Below are positions 60,353-64,000 of a stretch of DNA of 64,000 nt, piece by piece. The position numbers were made by a program, and so were the translations under genes. The DNA is from an uncultured Clostridia bacterium (lineage in GTDB: Bacteria > Bacillota > Clostridia > Oscillospirales > Oscillospiraceae): positions 1 through 64,000 of the forward strand of contig CAKNRQ010000001.1 in the NCBI GenBank assembly GCA_930990965.1, in the 5' to 3' direction. The notes beneath the pieces were generated by a model, which did not search any database, was not told the DNA's origin, and was given only the letters and a program-made list of their open reading frames with translations. Each line of letters starts with the position of its first letter. The first letter of the stretch is position 1.

Positions 60353-62464
60353 TCACCGCCAGACTTTGGGCAGCCTTTTGCCCATCCGGCTGAGTACTTC
60401 GTTGGTTATTGTTCCGCATTTGGCGGCAAATTCCTCGCATGTGATGCTCTCGTTACCGTCGCTGCCTATAAAGGTGGCGATATCCCCGCGCGTTACGCCC
60501 GGTACGTCTGTCACGTCGAGGCAGAGCTGGTCCATACAGATGCGGGCGACTATTGGGCAGCGTACGCCGCGCACTATGGCCTCGGCCCCTCCATGCATGG
60601 CGCAGCGGAATACGCCGTCGCCGTATCCTATAGGCAAAACGGCCAGCTTTGAGGGCCGGGACGCTGTGAACTCGCGGCCGTAACCCACCGTGTCACCGGC
60701 AGGGACCTCTCTCACGAGTCCGATGCGGGCCTTGAGCGAGAGGGCAGGGCGCAGATCAGGCCATTCGCGCACTCCGTCGTGCTCGTCGCTCTTTACACCG
60801 TAAAGGGCGACGCCCGCGCGGCCGTATGCGCAGCGTCCATCGGGGTAGTTGGTTATGCCGTAGCTGCTCTGAGTGTGCAGCGCCCCCGGTTCTATTCCGC
60901 GCCTTTTGAGTTCCTCGGCCAGAGAGAAGAAACGCTCAAGCTGCTGCTTGGAGAAGTCCACGTCGGAGCTTTCAAGCGAGTCTGACACGCACAGGTGCGT
61001 AAACATGCCGGTCACGCGCAGATGTGGCAGTGAGTAGCATGCGGCTATCTCATCTACGTGGTCCCAGGCCTCTCCGAGCCTGTGCATGCCGGTATCGACT
61101 TTGACATGCACCAAAACCGGACGTTTGGCCGCCTGAGAGAGCTCACGGGCGTATGAGGCGTCAGTGGCGCACTGCGTAAGTTTGTAGCGGGACAATGCCC
61201 TCCACTCTTTCACGTCTGTGTAGCCCAGTATTAAGATGAGGCCTTTGACGCCTGCACGCCTGAGTTCCACGCCCTCAGCGCAGCAGGCGACGGCAAAGTT
61301 CTCAACGCCTATTCTGTTGAGCTCGAGCGCGGAGCGGACTGCGCCGTGGCCGTAGGCGTCGGCTTTTAGCACGGCCATGAGGTGTGTGCTCTCAGGCATG
61401 AAGTTTTCGAGCGTTTGAGCGTTGTGTATAAGCGCCGCGCGGTCCACTTCAGCCCAGGCGCGGGAGGTGTCGGAAACTTTTTGGGGTTTTATGAAGCTCC
61501 AAATCCAGAGCAGTACGGCGCTGGCCGCGGCACTGCAGAGGCAGACGGCGATGTAGTGTCCCAGACTGTTTTCAACGAATATGTCCCACAGCCCCAGAAC
61601 TCTGGCCGCGCCGCGAACGACAATAATAACGGCGGGGTGAATGATGTAAACGAGCAAAGAGAAGTTGCCGAGCGGCAGTCGCACAGTGCCTTTATATCTG
61701 GCAAGCAGTGCAAAGAGAAAGTACATGACCACCGGCAGCATCACGTACATGCTGTCGTGCCTCTGCCAGCCCTGCGCGCGTGCCAGCAGGGCCTCTGCCA
61801 GCATCAGTGCAACGCTCAAAGCAAGCCCGAGCGCATCGGCAGCGGCCGAACGTGGTTTAACATCCTTCAGGCTGGCGCCGAGCAGCATGAACATGGGTGC
61901 AAAGAAAAGGCCGTTGCGTGTGTAGCCCATGACTGCAAATATTGCGTTGTATACGCTGCTGACAACCGGTACGCCGGATATAAGCCCCCAGTAGCTGTCA
62001 CCGAGCAGGCCGAGTATGTACAGCACACCGACAACGGCGAAGCAAGTGCCACGAGAGCATTTGCGCATCAAAAACGCCGTAAGCCATGCACCGAGTATTG
62101 CCGCCGGGAGATACCAGAGGTGGTAGAACGTGCCCTCGAATAGGACCTGCTGAACCAAATCCAGCATGCCCCAGCCCTGCAGATGGCCGGCGTAGACATT
62201 TATGGGCAGGTAGAGCGCGGCACTTGCGGCGTAGATCATGGCGGTTTTCTTCAGAAAACGGCGTATGTCCGTGCCCTTTGAGAGCACGAAGTAGCCGGTT
62301 ACCATGAAGAAAAACGGCACCGCCACACGCGCTATAACACGCGTGAAGATGAAATCTGCCGTATCAGAGTAGGAGGCCAGCGGGGAAGTGTGTATGGCTA
62401 CGACCAAAAAAGCGGCCACTACTCTGAATATTTCTATACCTTTATAGTTTCTCCCTCTGTTCAT
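60353..62464 (-). CDS. vanT: Membrane serine/alanine racemase VanT
   Basis: A 703-aa two-domain protein. Residues 1 to ~330 form an acyltransferase-3-like membrane domain with about ten helices (NYKGIEIFRVVAAFLVVAIHTS at the start). Residues ~335-703 are an alanine racemase domain: PLP lysine Lys367 (AVLKADAYGHG), catalytic Tyr595 (VGYGREF), and HVKVDTGMHRLG. This fusion is characteristic of VanT, which supplies D-Ser for D-Ala-D-Ser precursors and imports L-Ser. GGAGGG precedes the ATG, which overlaps vanXY by 23 nt. Confidence 0.95.
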   Translation of the reverse strand: MNRGRNYKGIEIFRVVAAFLVVAIHTSPLASYSDTADFIFTRVIARVAVPFFFMVTGYFVLSKGTDIRRFLKKTAMIYAASAALYLPINVYAGHLQGWGMLDLVQQVLFEGTFYHLWYLPAAILGAWLTAFLMRKCSRGTCFAVVGVLYILGLLGDSYWGLISGVPVVSSVYNAIFAVMGYTRNGLFFAPMFMLLGASLKDVKPRSAAADALGLALSVALMLAEALLARAQGWQRHDSMYVMLPVVMYFLFALLARYKGTVRLPLGNFSLLVYIIHPAVIIVVRGAARVLGLWDIFVENSLGHYIAVCLCSAAASAVLLWIWSFIKPQKVSDTSRAWAEVDRAALIHNAQTLENFMPESTHLMAVLKADAYGHGAVRSALELNRIGVENFAVACCAEGVELRRAGVKGLILILGYTDVKEWRALSRYKLTQCATDASYARELSQAAKRPVLVHVKVDTGMHRLGEAWDHVDEIAACYSLPHLRVTGMFTHLCVSDSLESSDVDFSKQQLERFFSLAEELKRRGIEPGALHTQSSYGITNYPDGRCAYGRAGVALYGVKSDEHDGVREWPDLRPALSLKARIGLVREVPAGDTVGYGREFTASRPSKLAVLPIGYGDGVFRCAMHGGAEAIVRGVRCPIVARICMDQLCLDVTDVPGVTRGDIATFIGSDGNESITCEEFAAKCGTITNEVLSRMGKRLPKVWR

Positions 62465-63140
62465 TTGGAACCCTCCGGGAAGTTAGTATTAGCCCTCCGG
62501 CGTTGCTGTCTTCTATCACGCCGTCTATTTCAGGCGCTATCTGTCCATCAGGCACGAAATACGCTTCGCCAACTTGTACGCCAGGGTACGAGGCCAATTC
62601 GGCTATGTATTCTTCTAGCGCAAGCCCGTGCGCGGCTATATACTTTGCGTGCGCCGTTCCAACATAGCGGAAGTGCCAGGGCTCTGCGGATATACCGGTT
62701 ACCTGTTCCTTGCCAGACATGTAGCGCTCGATAAAACCGTATTCGGCTGCAAGAGCCCGCATGGCAGTACAGACTCCGTCGTAGGGAAAGTACGGGCGAA
62801 TGAAGTCGATCTCTTCCCCCGTGTCCAGGGCCAGGTCTATGGCAAGGCCGGTCTCGTGTTCGCTGCAACCGGGCAGAGCGACATACTGCCGAGTGAAATC
62901 ATCACCGTGAGTTGCAAGCGTTTCACGCCAGAGTGCAGCCTGTTCTGCGTGTGGGCGGTAACCGCTCACCGGAACTATGCTGCCCAAGCCGCCCGATGCA
63001 GCGATGAGCGCCTGAAGAGCCTTGGCACACTCTGCTTCCAGCATTACGCTGCTGTCCGGTAGGGCAGGAGCTAACTCTTTAGGCACGTATCCGTCAGGCA
63101 GCGGGTGTGAGGCGTTTACGAGAAAGACGCTGCCTTTCAC
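62442..63140 (-). CDS. vanXY: D,D-dipeptidase/D,D-carboxypeptidase VanXY-like (M15)
   Basis: A 232-aa cytosolic-looking M15 peptidase without signal peptide. Zinc ligands His95 and Asp102 (SEHETGLAID) and His156 with catalytic Glu153 (EPWHFRY), and the substrate Arg in SGYRPHAEQ, are all present. VanXY enzymes remove D-Ala-ending dipeptides and precursors so that D-Ser-ending ones dominate. The start is GTG 63140, overlapping the ligase stop by 3 nt with no clear ribosome-binding site, so translation is coupled. A sporulation or housekeeping D,D-carboxypeptidase role is the main alternative. Confidence 0.92.
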   Translation of the reverse strand: MKGSVFLVNASHPLPDGYVPKELAPALPDSSVMLEAECAKALQALIAASGGLGSIVPVSGYRPHAEQAALWRETLATHGDDFTRQYVALPGCSEHETGLAIDLALDTGEEIDFIRPYFPYDGVCTAMRALAAEYGFIERYMSGKEQVTGISAEPWHFRYVGTAHAKYIAAHGLALEEYIAELASYPGVQVGEAYFVPDGQIAPEIDGVIEDSNAGGLILTSRRVPNEQREKL

Positions 63141-64000
63141 AGTGAAAAGGTGTAGTCAATGAGACTGTCGAGCAGGGCCGGGAATTCGAGGCCGATGCCG
63201 CGCATCATGTTCGGGAACCGACTGTGCGGGGTGAAGCCCGGTATGGTGTTGACCTCATTGAACACAATCCTGCCCTCCGGCGTGAGGAACATGTCCACAC
63301 GTGCCATTACGCGGCAATCCAGGGCGCGATAAATTTTGGCCGCCGCGGCGCGTATGCGCTCTTCGGTCTCGGCGCTTATACGAGCGGGCATATGTATCTT
63401 GGCGGTTTTGAGAGTGTACTTCTCCTCATAGTCGAAGATGTCGCCGTAGATCTCTATCTCATCGACGCGGCCTATGACCAACTCGTCGTTGCCCATTACC
63501 GCGCAGCCCACTTCAAAGCCGGATATAGCCTCCTCGATTATGACCTCGCGGTCAAACTGAAAGGCAAAGTGCACGGCGTCCATGAGAGCCGCCGGAGAGG
63601 AGACTTTGGTCACACCGAAGGAGGAGCCGGCGCGCACGGGCTTTACAAACACCGGGTAGCCGAGTCCTGCAACGCGACTTGCTATGCTCTCTTCGTTGTC
63701 GGCGCTCGTGAGCACCATCGCCGCTGGCACGTCTACCCCGGCAAGGGCTACAAGTTTGTGGGCGCGGTCCTTGTCCATGCACAGTGCGCTGGAGAGTGTG
63801 CCGCAGCCCACAACAGGGATGCCGGCCATTTCGCAAAGGCCCTGAATCGTACCGTCCTCGCCGTTTTGGCCGTGCATGACGGGGAAGGCCGCGTCGATGC
63901 GTGTTTTCGTCACGCCGTCAGGGCCGAACTCCACGACGCCGTGTACTTCTCTGTCCGGGGATATGAAGGCGGGGACACAGTGCCCCTTATACCAGGTATC
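63137..64000 (-). CDS. D-alanine-D-serine ligase-like VanC/VanG-type ligase (5' end outside window)
   Basis: The last ~288 codons of an ATP-grasp D-Ala-D-X ligase; the frame is open through base 64000 on the minus strand. Features are HGQNGEDGTIQGL, KPVRAGSSFGVTKV (ATP-grasp lysine and serine loop), EEAISGFEVGCAVMG and the metal-binding FNEVNTIPGFT. The omega-loop segment FDYEEKYTLKTAKIHMPA carries the EKY motif that, from recall, marks D-Ser ligases of the VanC/E/G group. With vanXY and vanT directly downstream a D-Ser specificity is likely; a plain Ddl is the alternative. Confidence 0.88.
   Translation of the reverse strand, partial: DTWYKGHCVPAFISPDREVHGVVEFGPDGVTKTRIDAAFPVMHGQNGEDGTIQGLCEMAGIPVVGCGTLSSALCMDKDRAHKLVALAGVDVPAAMVLTSADNEESIASRVAGLGYPVFVKPVRAGSSFGVTKVSSPAALMDAVHFAFQFDREVIIEEAISGFEVGCAVMGNDELVIGRVDEIEIYGDIFDYEEKYTLKTAKIHMPARISAETEERIRAAAAKIYRALDCRVMARVDMFLTPEGRIVFNEVNTIPGFTPHSRFPNMMRGIGLEFPALLDSLIDYTFSL

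Noticed and set aside
1-64000. tRNA, rRNA, CRISPR arrays, IS elements
   Set aside because: Reading the intergenic regions showed no T-arm-like GGTTCRANTCC with cloverleaf pairing, no regularly spaced identical repeats and no transposase. Genes occupy nearly all of the sequence.

Overview
The window is a contiguous piece of a moderately GC-rich (by eye 55-60%) chromosome from an endospore-forming Clostridia-class Firmicute, most likely a gut Oscillospirales-type organism. The lineage is an inference. It rests on Bacillus/Clostridium gene order, the fused IspH-ribosomal protein S1 gene, and sporulation genes (sigH, spoIIM, spoVM, sipL, spoIVA, ytfJ). Most genes lie on the + strand in tight operons with 1-30 nt overlaps. 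I see no rRNA, tRNA, CRISPR array, insertion sequence or prophage.

Layout. 1-5.7 kb: proteostasis (trigger factor C-terminus, ClpP, ClpX, Lon) and the GTPase YsxC. 5.8-11.5 kb: site-2 protease, ScpA/ScpB, YtfI/YtfJ, a PPC-domain protein, a D,D-carboxypeptidase and RluB. 11.5-17.2 kb: an RpiR regulator, a flavoprotein, Cmk, PlsC and IspH-S1. 17.3-23.5 kb: CarD, two paralogous lipoproteins (one with SLH repeats), IspD, IspF, a DUF3343 protein and a cysteine desulfurase-like enzyme. 23.6-37.6 kb: CdaA/CdaR (c-di-AMP), RseC, YicC, RemA, Gmk, RpoZ, PriA, Def, Fmt, RsmB, RlmN, PrpC/PrkC and RsgA, essentially the B. subtilis yloC-cpgA cluster without coaBC. 37.6-39.6 kb: an undescribed 54-aa membrane protein, a 26-aa SpoVM and a SipL-like SPOCS/LysM protein. 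39.7-48 kb: a DtxR-family repressor (minus strand), TraX-like protein, Tgt, YajC, YrzE, SpoIIM, XerD, a HAD protein and RuvC-RuvA-RuvB. 48-54 kb: SigH, small zinc and DUF1858 proteins, TrmK, Nif3, a frameshifted DUF1697 gene of foreign composition, and a two-component system. 54-58.5 kb: SpoIVA, a second tandem lipoprotein pair, and a yjdF riboswitch with its YjdF gene. 58.6-64 kb: an accessory segment with a GNAT acetyltransferase, a Vat-like xenobiotic acetyltransferase, a CD3324-family protein and a minus-strand van-type cluster (ligase-vanXY-vanT).

How the genes work together. SpoVM, SipL and SpoIVA are the membrane anchor, linker and ATPase of the spore-coat basement layer. Candidate sigma-E-like promoters precede sipL and spoIVA. 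The ligase, VanXY and VanT form a coherent D-Ala-D-Ser peptidoglycan-precursor pathway of the VanC/VanG type. CdaA/CdaR, PrkC/PrpC and RemA supply signalling for wall and envelope physiology.

The least explained elements are the two lipoprotein pairs, the tiny membrane gene before spoVM, a cluster of TTNACATAR repeats before spoIIM, and two terminator-like hairpins that contain the Shine-Dalgarno of the next gene. I did not find a clearly unprecedented multi-gene system.
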